Shown one piece after another: positions 22,604 to 35,492 of a stretch of DNA of 64,000 bases. The stretch comes from Fomes fomentarius. Taxonomy: Eukaryota; Basidiomycota; Agaricomycetes; Polyporales; Polyporaceae. The stretch spans positions 310,001-374,000 of the forward strand of contig JABYQN010000008.1 of the NCBI GenBank assembly GCA_022606135.1, in the 5' to 3' direction. The notes under the pieces were generated by a model. That model worked only from the letters and a program-made list of their open reading frames with translations, was not told where the DNA came from and did no database searches. How positions within the stretch are numbered: position 1 is the stretch's first letter; each line of letters opens with the position of its first letter. The translations under genes were made by a program, and so were the position numbers.

Positions 22604-25017
22604 TCACATCCTGGACTTGACCTCACGCAGACGCGCGTGCTGCATGCCTTCGTCTGCATGAATGAATGAGCGACCGAGTCGCTGTAGAACACCCACACAA
22701 AAGAGCACTCACAGTTGGACTCATACAGCCTATCTCCTGGGACGGCGACAATATGTGAGTGAATCGACGACGCGTCGACCATCTCGGGCACGACCTCTTT
22801 CAGATTCCTTGCACCAAGCAGGCGCATGTTCATCTCGAACTCGTCCTGCACGTATCCACCCATTAGCCCCAGCCCCAATACAGAACAAACGATGTTGGCG
22901 CTCACATTGAGAATGTTCAACGCATGATCCATGCCTTCGAACCCATACGAGGAGAACGCGTACAAGAACGGCCTGCCCACGCCAACCGCCGTCGCACCCA
23001 GTGCGATCGCCTTTAACACGTCGTTCGCGCGACGTACGCCTCCGTCGACAAACAGCTGGAACTTCTCGTTCGGGAACGTCAGCCCGCGCCGCGCCTTGAG
23101 CTCGCGCGTAACCTCGACGAGCACCTCGATAGCGGAGCGCGAAAATTCGAGCTGCCGTCCACCGTGGTTCGAGAGCACAACGCCCGCGAGGCCTTGATCG
23201 TAAGCGATGAGCGCATCCTCCCAGCATTGGACACCTTTGAGAATCAGGGGCACTGTGCGGAGCGTTGGGTGAGGAGTGAAGAAGCTGATATAGAAGAGTC
23301 ATCTCACTCTTTGTGATGCTCTGGAACCATGGAATATCTTTCCAGTCCAGACTGGGATCAATGAAAGACTACAAGAAATATGAGCGAGATACTAGAGCAC
23401 GTCAAAAACAAGAAACTTACGCTGATCGCACGCGCCGCTCCTTGAGAACGGTCAACGGAGTCCGCCACCTTGTTCTCGGTCACCTCCGCAGGGTCTTCGG
23501 CCTCGAACTTCTGTCGCATGTCCTGAAGTGATCACAACCAGTTATGAGCACCCACAAGGACAAGTCTAGATGAGACATGTTCTCGCCTTTTCGCGGCGAC
23601 CCAATTGCGGAGCGTCCACAGTGATGAAGAGCGCCTTGATACCACGCTTCTCTGCATGTTGCACGAACTTCTTCGTGATTTCGCGGTTCTTGTTAACGTA
23701 GCTGTAGCCGTATTCAGTTTCACTGGACGGGGGACGTGACGGACTCGGTCACTTACAGTTGCAAGAACTGAACCTGTCCAGGTTGTGCGGCGTCCACGAT
23801 CTCGTCGAAGGAGCACGAGGCAAGGGTGGGTATCTACGTATGAAGCCTCCTGTCAGCGGAAGTGCCAAGTTGCCCTCAAGAGAAGACGCACCATTTGGAT
23901 CACCCCGTGCTTGGCTGCGGCCTTGGTCAGGTTGAGCTCACCATCTGGGTGTCCCAGTTTGCCAAGCGCAGTAGCCGTCTGCAGCAAAGCGATCAGCCCC
24001 TCGGAAGAAACGACGATAGTGTCCACTCACAATGTATAGAGGCATTTTCGAGAGATGGCCGAGAATTCTCGTCGACCAGTCAACGTCGGTGACGTCCCTG
24101 AGGATGCGCGGTCTCCACCAAATCCTGTGGAACGCAGCATGGTTCTCGCGGTTCGTGATCTCGTCCTCGGCAGCGGAGCTGTAGTACGCCCATGCTTTCT
24201 CTGGCATGACCTGTCTTGCGATAGACTGTGCGCATGGTTGAGCACATGGGGCTCATAAAGATCTAAGAACACTCAACCGAACCTCGAAATCATGCAGATT
24301 TAGGATTTCCGAGAGCGGTGGACGGTTCGCGACACGTTCTAGACGCGCCTTCTCCAAGTCCGTCACCTGAACCTCGACCTTCTGTACGGTGCCGGGATCA
24401 ACGACGCCGAGACTGCACATATGGTCAATCGAATTCAAGGCAGCGGAAAATGACGTGAAGATACGTACTGCTTCTCTGGCGGCAAATGAGTCGTAATGGC
24501 ATCAGGGGGGTGTATGGGGTCGTACTCTGCCCTGGAACACGTAGTTTTGGCCGATATACACGAAAGTAACAACATATGCGCCAACTCACGTAGCATCTTT
24601 CCCAGCGTATTTGAGGATGATCCTGCTCCCACCAGGGTGGTCTGAGCCTCTGTATAAGTCGGGCTACATGTGTGCGAGGTGAATTCGAATACTCACCGTC
24701 AAGGAAATCTGTCACGTCATACACCTTGCCTGGAGAGGAAGGTCAACGTCAACCCAGAGGCGAAACCAAACGACTTCGGAGAAGTTGCAATACAAAGCTC
24801 TCACAACGCATGCGCGGTTGTGTGTTACGTAGCTAAGCATGTACGCGAGGTACATATGGGCGTGCTCTCCATCCTTCCCCGAAGTACACCAGCCCTCTGC
24901 ATGATACACACTAAGAACTGCAAGATACACGGACTCACCATGCACGATGATCCAGCAACTCTCGCGCGAGTTGTGTTTCGCAACCTCCGTTCCAGAGAGT
25001 AGTGCTCGGTCACCCAT
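22604..25017 (-). CDS. Flavocytochrome b2-type FMN 2-hydroxy-acid dehydrogenase, 507 aa, PTS1-like end SRM
   Basis: Fourteen exons (minus): 25017-24939, 24729-24697, 24641-24590, 24531-24469, 24412-24283, 24225-24031, 23978-23892, 23833-23757, 23701-23587, 23522-23421, 23368-23308, 23252-22906, 22845-22713, 22653-22604. Residues 1-85 are a cytochrome b5 domain with haem ligands His39 (DHPGG) and His62 (IHPPD). The rest is the FMN barrel: AYYSS, LQLYVN, TVDAPQLGRREK, LILKGV, LSNHGGRQL, DGGVRRANDVLKA. These match the catalytic Tyr, Asp, Lys, His and Arg of yeast Cyb2. It would oxidise a 2-hydroxy acid or glyoxylate and pass electrons via haem. There is no mitochondrial presequence and the C-terminus is SRM, a PTS1-type signal, so a peroxisomal site is inferred. 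One intron (23586-23523) is GC-AG; intron 1 is unusually long (209 bp). Confidence 0.88.
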
Positions 25018-26335
25018 TTTGTCGAGGAGGTATAGAGTCGGGAAGGAAGAGGTGCGGTGCGCGCGCAGACTCTTGGAGGAGGTCGCCGGCAGATACGGAA
25101 GGTTTGTTATGTAACATATCGTTCACGAGTCGACTCCTGCTTTAGCGATTGAGCTCCTCCCCGCATCCCCGGCCCGCGCGAACCGTCGGGGCACGGGCGT
25201 CCGACGACAGGCGGAACGTTGGACCCGGACCTCTTGGCCAATCAGAGCGCTTGCTTTGCACTTCCTCCTCCGCTACGGACTTCCTCTCCGCGCATCCAAT
25301 CCTCAAGTACCCACGGGTTCGTCTGTACACACTCTCTATTTGAACCGTAACGCGCCGAGTCACATAATGTTACACTCTATATCCCAGGCATTGACTGAGC
25401 CACTGCCACAGCATGGGCGCCTGCGAAATACAACATCGAGTGTCATCGACGCTCCGGCCCGGGCTTTTTTCATAGTGCCTCAAGTCCGATGAAAACGTGA
25501 GTATACGAACTTCCTCCTAGTCTACTATGGGCCTACACGACCGTAGATGATCTCACAAAGAACCTAAGAGTGCGATGCCTTGGGCCGAGTCAACTTCCAC
25601 CGCCACGCGGAAATCGTGCAAACCGGACTTCTACTTGCAATTGACCACCATCTACTAATCATAGACCATAGCGATAGAACAAGGGGTTCCTCACGGCTAC
25701 CCACAAAGATGCGTAGAACATCTCGAGCATGTGGACGGGCGCAACTTGCAATCATGTCCTGTCGGCTCCTGCGCTCGCGACTCGATCATCTAAGCATTGA
25801 AGGTCAGGTCTTCTCCCTTTCACTTCTGACTTCGCCGGGAACCTCCTCAGCTCAGCAATATGGGCATAGCCTGGATCACTAATTTAATGATTGGAGGCCG
25901 TAATAACTCTGTGAGCATCGCATGAAGTTCTCCCGGGATTCTTCTGCGGTCTTTGACAGCGTTCCATAACATAGGTTTCAACGCGCGGCGATTTGCGGCG
26001 GCCAAGTCACATCTACAAGAAGTCTGGGCCATGGCAGAAGAATGCCATCTCGTCTGCGTGAGCGTGTGCGCTATACCCCGATCTTCGGTTTTGGGTCTCA
26101 AAGGGCGCCCACACACAGGCAGTCCGATCTCTGTGTGTGTGCTCGGCGCCCTTCCTGGGAGCGTGGTGGTCCAAAGAACTGAAGCATCTGTGATGCAAAT
26201 AATCATGGATATTGGTCGCAATAAATAAAGCCACCGCTACTGAGCCTCCTTACTTAGCGTCGCCCACCGCTGTCGTCCTTGACTTTGCCTTAGCGTCGCC
26301 GCTGTTGCTCTCTACCTTCGCTATCAGCCTCCGCA
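25018..26335. other. Intergenic region between divergent genes
   Basis: About 1.3 kb between the flavocytochrome gene and the membrane-protein gene, which are transcribed away from each other, so it should hold both promoters. A pyrimidine-rich block lies at 25150-25260. I see no coding exon, tRNA or repeat. Confidence 0.4.
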
Positions 26336-28043
26336 ATGTCAACTGACTCCACCGCCAATGGTACACTCGTCATCGATGACCAGAACGTGCACTACAACAT
26401 CTCCCGTGACGAGGCACAATTTCTGGACCCATCCACTATAGTCAACAGTTCCGTCAACATTGCGAAAGCGGCACCGTGGGGAGACACATTAACGGTGATC
26501 ACTGCGCAAAGCGTCGGCTTCTGGCAAAACATCACAGGTTAGTCAGTCTCTCGTCTGCCCTTTCCGACACTGAAGTCCGTTCAAGGCTACACACATGTCG
26601 CTGTGTTTGGGTCTATCCTTCCCAGCACAAACGCTGGCTACACAGCGTGGGCCAATTACACGATCGGTGGCAGCTACTCTGCAGGAAGCGTCACGACCTC
26701 ACCCAACGTTGTCACCGACTATCCGTTGTTTATCTCTGGCCCATTGAACACCACTCAACAGTACAACCTGACCGTGGACATCGCTGCGTCCCCAGACGCC
26801 CCATACCTATTGGACTACATCCTTGTATACAATGCTGTCGAACCGAGACCCATCTCCGTTGCGAGCTCCACGAGCTCTGCACAGTCCTCGACCGATAGTC
26901 CCACCTCGGCAGCTGCCGCGACCTCACACGATATCAGCTTCAGCAGGGACACCGTCATCTACATTGGTGCCGGGCTCGGTGCTGCAATAGTCCTACTCAG
27001 TGTCTCGGTCGTATATCTCTCCGTGAGACTGTGTTGCGGGAGGTCGCGGAGACCGAAGCCCGCAGGTGAGCAGCAGTACGTTTCCCCCTTTGTCAACGCA
27101 CCCACTTACATCGGCTTCCCCACCAGCATCAGAAGCTGAAGCGCCGACTGCTCCCGCCCATCCTTTCCCCCCTCGCCCACAGAAGAGTGCCACTCTGAAG
27201 TCTCAGAAGAGCTCCACCTTGACGGTGACATCGGCGACCACGACCACGAAGAACTCTCGCCGCGGCGAGTCCATGTCCAATATATCCAGCCTGGGCCAGG
27301 CAGAGTCCGCGCGTGCACCGTCGCCTTCCCCCGCCCGGCGAACCGTATCAGCTTCTGCGGCGCCCCTCACAACTGCTCCCTCCCCTTCGTTGGCGCCAGG
27401 CTCGCCCTCTGGCACGCTTCCCGTGATGAGCGCGATTTCAGAAAATCCAGGTGCATCGCCTGCATTCATACGCTCGCCGTCGATGCCATATCTTGAGCTA
27501 CCCTTGAGCATGGCGCCGCCCATGAGCGTTCCCTACCTGGAACCCTTTGCGGAGTCGCCTGCACCGATGCCGGTATTATACAACCCGTACGACAGGTATG
27601 CCGCAACCACGACCGAAGGGACGTCGAGTGTAAGACCTCCGGCTGAACGTTCGACTTCCATCATGTCGACGGCCTCAGTGGCACCACCGACGCATTCCGT
27701 GGCACCATCGATGGCTCCCTCAGTGCCCGTCCCGCCGGCTACTACTACTGACTCCAACACCGTGACGACTGTGATGACCACGACCACCGCCGTGGCTGCC
27801 CCTACTCCTTCATCCATGCCGAGCCCGACCCCACGTTCTGCACCTACACTGCCCGCCGAACCCACTCAGCCAGAACAGGGTCCTTCCTCCACTTTGGTCC
27901 TTGGTTCGAACGGGTTCCCGAATGAGAAGCAGGAGATCAGGATGGAACCTCCGAGGCAGCAGCTGCACACGAACAACGCCACTTCCCCTGATGAGGACCT
28001 GTGGGAAGGGCCGTCGGATAGCCCGCCTGCGTACGGCGCATGA
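26336..28043 (+). CDS. Single-pass membrane protein with extracellular N-terminal domain and Ser/Pro-rich tail, 530 aa
   Basis: Exons 26336-26537, 26586-27065 and 27133-28043. The N-terminal about 190 residues form a predicted extracellular domain (WGDTLTVITAQSVGFWQNITG, then AWANYTIGG, TDYPLFISGPL, LTVDIAASPDAPYLLDYI) with several N-glycosylation sequons. One hydrophobic segment follows (VIYIGAGLGAAIVLLSVSVVYL), then basic residues (CCGRSRRPKP) and a long Ser/Thr/Pro-rich cytoplasmic tail ending DSPPAYGA. No cleavable signal peptide is visible, so an N-out signal-anchor is likely. A paralogue with the same tail ending lies at 28924-30429. The family is common in Agaricomycetes but has no known function; a cell-surface sensor role is only a guess from topology. 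Confidence 0.8.
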
Positions 28044-28923
28044 GTTGGTCTCGATCCATTTTTACCGGGAGCTCTCTTCCATCACAAATGGGTGCATTCT
28101 TCAATGGATTTGTTCACGTTGTTACCTTTGACTCACGACTGTACGCTGTGCGGGGGATCATTGTCTGGGTGCCGTGGTGTGTCTTGTATTACTCATTGTG
28201 TGTTACGTGCACCTTGAGTGCTCATAATCATCGTTGCTGATGGAGACTGAGCCGCGATGATGTAAACGAAGTGCTCCTCCACAGTCGACTGCCATATGTC
28301 GGCGCAGATAATCCTAGAAGCTAGGAGCTCGTGTCACCAGGAAGGATCAATGGCGCTTCTCAGTTCGTACAGCTTACTATAGGCCCAGGAGTGGGGATTG
28401 CGTTAATCAAACATGCTCAACAACACCCAGATAGTCGCGTCAAGATCTGAGCATGTGCTAGACATCACCAGGAAGTCATCCACTTCGTGATGAAACGGAT
28501 ACAGGTTCGCAGCCAGTAGTACATCCATGCTTCAGGCCCATCTGGCTGATCCACATCCTTTGCCATCCATCGCGGCTGAGAGCACTAATAGATCACAAAC
28601 CCGAGCGGGCGTCCAAGTGCTGTTTGCCGCACTCTCGGCTTTAAGTTGATATGAGTCGAGACTTCTACAATGTCAGTGAAGTGCAGTCGTCGTTTTCTCG
28701 TTCTCTGTGGGCGTTCAGCGCCAGCTGTGGGAAGTACATATACTAACCGTACAGCCCATGTATTCGCCGGCGGTGCGCCCTTGCTCCAACATATATTCCA
28801 ATGCCAGACATCCGCATGCCTTGTTGATGATCCTTCTCCCACCTTCTCTCCCCTCAGCAAGTGGCGTGACAGGCGAGGCTACTAGTGGTACTCCGGTGCC
28901 AGCCTGCCAGTGGTTCGAGAAGC
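28044..28923. other. Intergenic region between two tandem membrane-protein genes
   Basis: About 880 bp. No coding sequence, repeat or RNA gene recognised; it should contain the terminator of the upstream gene and the promoter of the downstream paralogue. Confidence 0.4.
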
Positions 28924-30429
28924 ATGGTAGCGGGAAACTTGCATGCTCTTACGGTCGTAGTGGATGACGTCCACGTTCACTACAACGTATCGGAAGAAGC
29001 TTTACAGCCAGTGCCGCCAGCAGACGACCTGGCAGGCTTGCAGGATTTCCTTGGCCAGGCCAGGACGAAGGCATGGAACGATACGCTCACGGTCATCACA
29101 GCATCAAGTATCAACTTCTGGTACAATTTCACAGGTACGCACCACCTTTCAAACAATTGAGAAGTTCCGAGTCGCATGGCCTGACGAGAGCACACTTTCA
29201 TCGGTGCGTGGGTGGCAGGGTACAGCCGGGTTGCGGTCTACGGTTCCATCTATGCATGGGTGGATAGCCCGACCACAGCATGGGCGAAGTACACCATCGA
29301 TGGGGAGTACACAGCAGGAAACATCACTGCGTCTCCGAAAGTGATCACAGACTACCCGTTGTTTGTCTCCGGTCCACTTAGGCCAGATGTCTTCTACACC
29401 TTGAATGTGGACGTATCCGCGTCTCCAGACGCACCATATGTTCTCGACTACGTGATGGGGTACCAGCAAGCAGCCGCAACACCGCTCGCACAAGTAACTA
29501 CACTAGGGAGTACAGGCGGTTCCTCGCCCGAGCTTGCAGTTGGGTCTCTGGTTGGGATTGTGGTGGGGGGTATAGGATTCCTCGCCATTGCTGTGAGCGC
29601 GCTCCTGTATTTCTTGCGCAGACGACGGCGGAGACGGAAGGCGTTCTGGATAGGTAAGAGGATCACAATCATGATATATGGTTCCGGTACTCACCACCCA
29701 TGCCACTTGGACTCCACAGAGATATCGGATCAGGCTGAGCCATTTTCCGCCCATTATCCAACCTTGCCGGACCTGCCCACGATCTCATCCAATGCCGATG
29801 ACATTGTCACTGGTACCGCTCCTCCGCGCATGTCCATACCCACACCCATTGGTCCGAAGTCGTCCCGAAACCCCTCGGGTTCCTGCACGACATCTCTGGC
29901 ACATGCCAGCATAGGCGGCACGAAACGTCCAATTAGCTCTCCTTCGTTAAACCATTCCCGCTCTTCTTCCCAGCTGCGGCTCCTCGAGTCGGCTGCCGAG
30001 ATGGGTGCCACAGACACATCAGAACCAGCTCGTACTCCGAGACCGTTCTCCGAGCTGTCGTTCTGGAAATCAGACGAACCGCTTCTCAACCCGTACGAGC
30101 TCTTTCCTGATACTAGCGGCATCAGACAGCCCTCGGATTCTGCTTCCAATCCGGGGACGCTCATGCCATCACAATCGTCCGCAGTGGGAACATCGAGCTC
30201 CCAGAGTACGAGCGGACCTACGGGAGGGTCGTCTCAGGTAGAAGGTTCAATTACAGCCAAACTCGAGCAGGGGCCGAACGTGTATCCGAAGGAGAAGCAG
30301 GAACATAGGATGGAACCGTCGAAAGAGCAGCTGCACGCTGTCAATGCGGATCCTGGGGGCTCGATCGCAGGGAATCCCTGGCACAACCCACCTTCTCCTT
30401 TGGATAGCCCACCTGCGTACGGTACTTGA
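28924..30429 (+). CDS. Paralogous single-pass membrane protein, 451 aa
   Basis: Exons 28924-29134, 29219-29653 and 29720-30429. The architecture matches the upstream paralogue: extracellular domain (WNDTLTVITASSINFWYNFTG, KYTIDGEYTAG, TDYPLFVSGPL, VDVSASPDAPYVLDYV), one membrane segment at about residues 180-205 (LVGIVVGGIGFLAIAVSALLYFL), a strongly basic stop-transfer (RRRRRRK) and a Ser/Pro-rich tail ending DSPPAYGT. Intron 2 (29654-29719) is 66 bp, a multiple of three, and has no stop, so retention would add 22 residues just after the membrane segment. The paralogue has an intron at the same place, which supports splicing. The start ATG was chosen because it aligns with the N-terminus of the paralogue. 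Confidence 0.8.
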
Positions 30430-30569
30430 TTTCTTGGCGAGAGGATACCTGCCAATATTGAAATGACGGCGGGTCGTACAATGTGCCGATATGTAGAGAC
30501 ACTTGCGCAGTATACATTGACCATTATTTCTCAATCGGGTCCTGATGCATCATCCGTCCCTCGTAGCTG

Positions 30570-30661
30570 TATCTGTTTCTTCTCATGTGTCTGCATCCAA
30601 GTTACAGAGTTCAGGTATCTGTTTCTTCTCATGTGTCTGCATCCAAGTTACAGAGTTTAGG
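30570..30661. repeat. Tandem duplication, 46-bp unit, two copies
   Basis: The unit beginning ATCTGTTTCTTCTCATGTG repeats with a 46-bp period (starts 30571 and 30617) with one C/T difference near its end. It lies in the convergent 3' region between the membrane-protein and flavocytochrome genes. Confidence 0.85.
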
Positions 30662-30738
30662 TATCTTCACAATACAACGCATCTTCGAGAGACGCACTGG
30701 GAAGGCGGCAAGACGTTTAGGGAAAGCAAGAGACCAGT

Positions 30739-33067
30739 CTACAGCTTTGACTTCCTGAACTGAGCGAGCGCGAGCGGTTGATCTGGGATTATATGAATAA
30801 GTTTAAAAGGTCGGCCACAACCACAACAAGAATACTTCGGCAAAGATGAGGCACTCACATGTGTTGTTGAACAGGTTGTCCTGGGGCGTCTGGACAAAGT
30901 GCGACGACAACGAGCTTGCATCCACCAACTCGGGCACAATCTCATCGATCGTCCTCGCGCCCAACAGCCGCATGTTCATCTCGAACTCGTCCTATATCGA
31001 ACACGTATAAGCCGAGGGCTTGCATATTCTACATCAGCGGAATGCACTCACCCGGAAGATTTGTATAGCCTTTTCGACGCCCTCCTGTCCGTATGCACAG
31101 AATGCATACAAGAAAGGCCGCCCAACACCCACAGCCTTTGCGCCCAATGCGATAGCCTTGAGCACGTCACTCGCGCGACGCACGCCTCCGTCGACGTAGA
31201 TTTCGAACTTAGGGTCGGGGAAATACCCGCGTTGTCGGAGGGCGGTGACGACCTCGACGAGGACCTCGATTCCGGAGCGCGCGGTGTCGAGCTGGCGCCC
31301 ACCGTGGTTGGAGAGCACGATACCCTGAACACCTGCTTCGTATGCGAGGACCGCGTCTTCGGCGGAGCCGATGCCCTTCAGGATGATCGGCACTAGAGAA
31401 ATGGACAAAAGTTACTGATTGTGTAGCAGCAGAAGCAGGAGGAATGAGGTACTCTTAGTGATGCTCTTGAACCATGGAATGTCCTTCCATGACAGACTTG
31501 GGTCAATGAACGACTAGCGTCCGATCAAGAGGGCGACTGTCAGCCACTGATGCCTACATAGTTAGGGAAGGGATAGGACTCACGCTGATTGCGCGCGCAA
31601 CGCCCTGGTCTTTCTTGACTTCCAGTCCCTTCTGTACCTCCGCGCCGGCGTCATCACCCACGAACTTCATGCGCATATCCTTCTCCCGTCGACCAAGCTG
31701 TGGTGCGTCTACGGTTATGAAAAGGGCCTTGACACCACGCTTCTCCGCATGTTGCACGTATTTGCGCGTGATCTCGCGATCACGGTTCACATATCTATGC
31801 CGTGAGTGGTCAGCCAGGCGCGGACATTCAGGGGGGATGAATGGAGATGAGGCATGAAACTCACAGTTGGAGGAAGAACGTCTGTCCTGGGACAGCTGCG
31901 TCGATGATATCATCGAAAGAGCACGATGCCAGAGTTGCGATCTGAGGTAAACAGGGTACATAGTTGGTAAACATGATCATGAAACGATTAGTGCTCGCAC
32001 CATCTGGATGACCCCATGCTGAGCCGCGGCTCTTGTCAGACAAAGTTCGCCATCGGGATGACCCAGCTTGCCAAGAGCAGTTGCAGACTGTTCATCGGAT
32101 GATGTGAGCATGGAGGGTTACTCCTGAGGTCAGATTACTTACGATGTAGACGGGAAGACTTGATTTCTGCCCCATAATTGTGGTAGACCAGTCGACGGTT
32201 GACACATCGCGCAAAATGCGAGGGCGGAACCATACACTGACGTATGGTGTATGCACGATGCAATGAGCATCCATGCTTATGCGTGCGCTCAACGATGCTT
32301 CTACTCACCGCTGATATGCCATACGATTCTCACGAATCGTGATCTCGTCGTCAGAAGCAGATGAATAGTAAGCCTAGAGTAGATCCTCATCAACATTGTA
32401 CCTGATGGGACAACCAATCCGTAATATGAGAAAGGACGTACCCAAGCCTTTTCAGGTAGCACAGCCTTCGCAACATTCTCGAAGTCGTGCAGGTTGATGA
32501 CGGTGTCTAGGGGTGGCCGTGCGTCTAGGAGAACCTGTCTGCGTTTCTCCTCTTCCGTCACTTCTTTGACCACTTTCGCAACCGTGCTGGCGTCAATGGC
32601 ACCAAGGCTGATCAAGATTGCAATAGGTGTCAGAGGTGAATTGAGACGGAGGTATGGTGAGGCCGACGTACTGCTTCTCGACTGGAAGATTGGTGGTGAT
32701 GGCATCCGGGGGATGAATGGGCTCGTATGCTTCGCTGTGTACTGCTATGAGGAGCTGCGTATGGATAATGACATCATTCACTGACGTTGCGTCCTTGCCG
32801 GCGTACTTCAGAATGATCTTGCTCCCTCCGGGATGCTCTGGTAGTTAGGCGCCATGATCAGGGAGCTGACGCGCGCGGACCAAATGAGTCACGTACCGTC
32901 CAAGAAGTCAGTCACATCGTAAACCTTCCCTGAGACAAGACCGCTATTCAGAATGATTACCTCAACAGACTGCATTATGGGCACATACCATGCACAATGA
33001 TCCAACAACTATCCCGACCTGCGTGCTCGGCGACCTCGGGGCCTGTCAAGACTCGGATGGTAGACAT
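30739..33067 (-). CDS. Second flavocytochrome b2-type FMN dehydrogenase, 501 aa, C-terminal SKL
   Basis: Fourteen exons (minus): 33067-32989, 32929-32897, 32837-32786, 32734-32672, 32607-32442, 32373-32309, 32236-32143, 32087-32001, 31941-31865, 31794-31584, 31513-31453, 31392-31052, 30991-30859, 30782-30739. It has the same cytochrome b5 plus FMN-barrel architecture as the gene at 22604-25017, with HPGGSKIILKYAGKDAT, AYYSSASDDE, VDAPQLGRREKDMRMKF, IILKGI, LSNHGGRQLD and DGGVRRASDVLKA. The last exon encodes a tail ending RKSKL, a canonical PTS1 peroxisomal signal, and there is no N-terminal presequence. Intron positions differ from the paralogue in the middle of the gene. The substrate could be L-lactate, glycolate or glyoxylate; the FMN/haem glyoxylate dehydrogenase described from Fomitopsis palustris is the closest characterised type I can name. 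Confidence 0.87.
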
Positions 33068-35492
33068 CGCGTGCTATGGTACGAGGGGTGAGGGACAATA
33101 TGAGGGGAGTTTAAATTGCGCCATAGGTCACCCCCAGGAGGTTTTATCAACTTCGAGAGGCGGGATGGGCGGACTCCGAAGGCATACATTGAGAGACTTG
33201 CCTCCCGACTCGGAGACCCGATACATGATAGAGCGGGTTTGCGGTTAATACTAGCGGGGTGCCTTGACAGGTGGTAGTCCTTCTGTGTCATGCAAGACAT
33301 TATCCGTGTTGATACGCACGACAGCGGACAGGACAGCGAGCATAAACGGGGCTCCTCCACGTTCCGCGGGGTTTAGGCGGACCTCCGCAAAGCACAGCGG
33401 TGTTTTATGCTTGATATGATCTAGAGCGTATAAAACGATATGTTGTTCTCTTCTCACCGCATAGGAGCAAATGCGGATAGCGGGGTTACGAGCCCTTTGA
33501 AATCAACTTGCAGTGAGTTTACGAGCGTTGTACCTGGCATAACGTGTGATGTGGTCTCTCATTTATGGCAAAGTTGATGACTCATTTGCTCTCGTATACT
33601 GGATTGAGCTATCTGTAGGAAGGACATTGGAATGGGGGCCTTAGTACTGAATCCATAGTAGGACTCTCTAGGAATGTAGCGAACCTCGATATGTGCTCAT
33701 GAGAGCAATCTCCAAACCGAGACAAAGTCCGAAGTGTGAGCGGCCGTCTGCATGGTACCCCGCGTAGCTTGGCAAATGTCTCGGGTAAAAACATGATTGT
33801 CAGGTGTGAGGAGGTGCAATCGGAAACCCGTCGCCTCCCCGGACCGCCGGGTCGCTGTAACCCCACTCTCTGTCGGGGACTTCGTGTCAGTCTACTCTGG
33901 ATATTCTATTGGCTTGGCAAAGGATGCGCGGGAAAGGGGGGGATGAGATGAGAGTCAGCCTGACTTGAACCAGGAGAAGAATGGAAGAGTAATGCCAAGC
34001 CTGATTTCGAACCTCAGCTAGGGCACAGCCTCATTGCCATATTTAGAATCCCGCGCGCCCCGGCCAGGAGTACTTGTTGCTTCCGACAGCCTCGTGAGCC
34101 AACCTCATCTGTGTCTCACGGTGGTGACTGCTACTCATATAAAACATGGTTAGTCTGACTCGATGGGATATAAATACACATTCCAGCACGAAGTTCATTA
34201 ACAATTTTTGCTATGAACATAGGTCCCGGCTTCTGCCGATACCTACTTATCAAGCTCAACGAGCTCCACGATGCGACATACTCCCTTCGGCGGCATGTAT
34301 ACGGCACACTCAAACAGGTATCGCCACTGACGACCTCAAAGCTTGACCCTCCTCCAACTGGATGTCGAATACCTAAAGTTCACGCTCACGAATATTCGGG
34401 CCACCTTTTACCCGTACACAAGACGTACGGTGGATGCTTGACTTTCTCGCTCTCATGGTGACGTATTCCAGCAACCAAAAGAACCAATAATCGCCCACGG
34501 GCTCCTCACCCATGTCCTGCTAGTAGGCCATGCGAACCCTTATCCGATATTGCGCATGACAGAGTCCGACCTTGTTCCATGAAAGTGAGTGATAAACCGG
34601 TCGTAGAACCCACTGATATACGAATTCCTATCATGGGTCTAGACAGTACAGATCAATTTTTGCGCTTAAATCTCAGTCTCACCTGTGAACTTCGCGATCA
34701 CATCCTCTGAGTTTTCGCATCGTGAGTTTTCATTCCAATTGTTTCCCTCGCACTAGTAGCGATAAATTACCTCCGCATTAAGCCCGTCAGACCTCGTCCG
34801 AGCCCACGGAACATGCAGCATGGAATGTCTGACACCATGCATCCAGCCAGTGCTAGCAAGTATAGCAGTCCATTACCCTACTGCTATGAAAGCATGCTCG
34901 AGGGTCCTTTCAGTACCAGCGAAAGCGATATACCTCTACCTTAGCCAGATCCGTCCACGCTTGGCACAGCACAGGGAAAACGCCGGGAACGCCAAGAGAC
35001 TCCCATGGGTGGAAGGACCTGCCCATCGACCAGGAAGTTCAATAAGGGAGTCGCAAATGACACCATGGCATGGCGGACGTACGCTGCGCGCCTCCGGGCC
35101 CCCGCCTGTGTTGTATCTAACGCCGCATCATCTCCCACAGCGCATGCTCCGGGATCGTCTCTCTGCGAGAGGTACACCGTGACTCCCATGCCTGCTCCGA
35201 AGCTGCAGTATGCCTTCCGTGTCAAAGAAGGGGTGTATAGCCTCCCGTGGAGCTACCACGGATGCTGAGCGTTCTACGGAAATTCTCCTCCATCCATGGT
35301 TGTCGGAATGCATTGTGCGCCTTCCCTACTAGCCTGGACTCTTTCTTGGCACTTATAAACCACTGCAGCACACGACAGATCCCCATCCCCAGCTACTCAC
35401 TCCCAGACTCGCCTAGCTGTGCACCGTACCACCCCCGTACCTCCGCCACCATTCCAGGCTATCTATCATCTATCTATTCTCTCCTCTCCAAG
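33068..35492. other. 2.4-kb intergenic region
   Basis: No gene supported on either strand; open frames here are short and resemble nothing known. It should contain the promoters of the divergent flavocytochrome and ICL/PEPM genes. A TTCGAACC at about 34007 does not fold into a tRNA. Confidence 0.4.

Noticed and set aside
34005..34016. TTCGAACC resembling a tRNA T arm
   Set aside because: The stem has a mismatch and no acceptor, D or anticodon arms can be folded around it.
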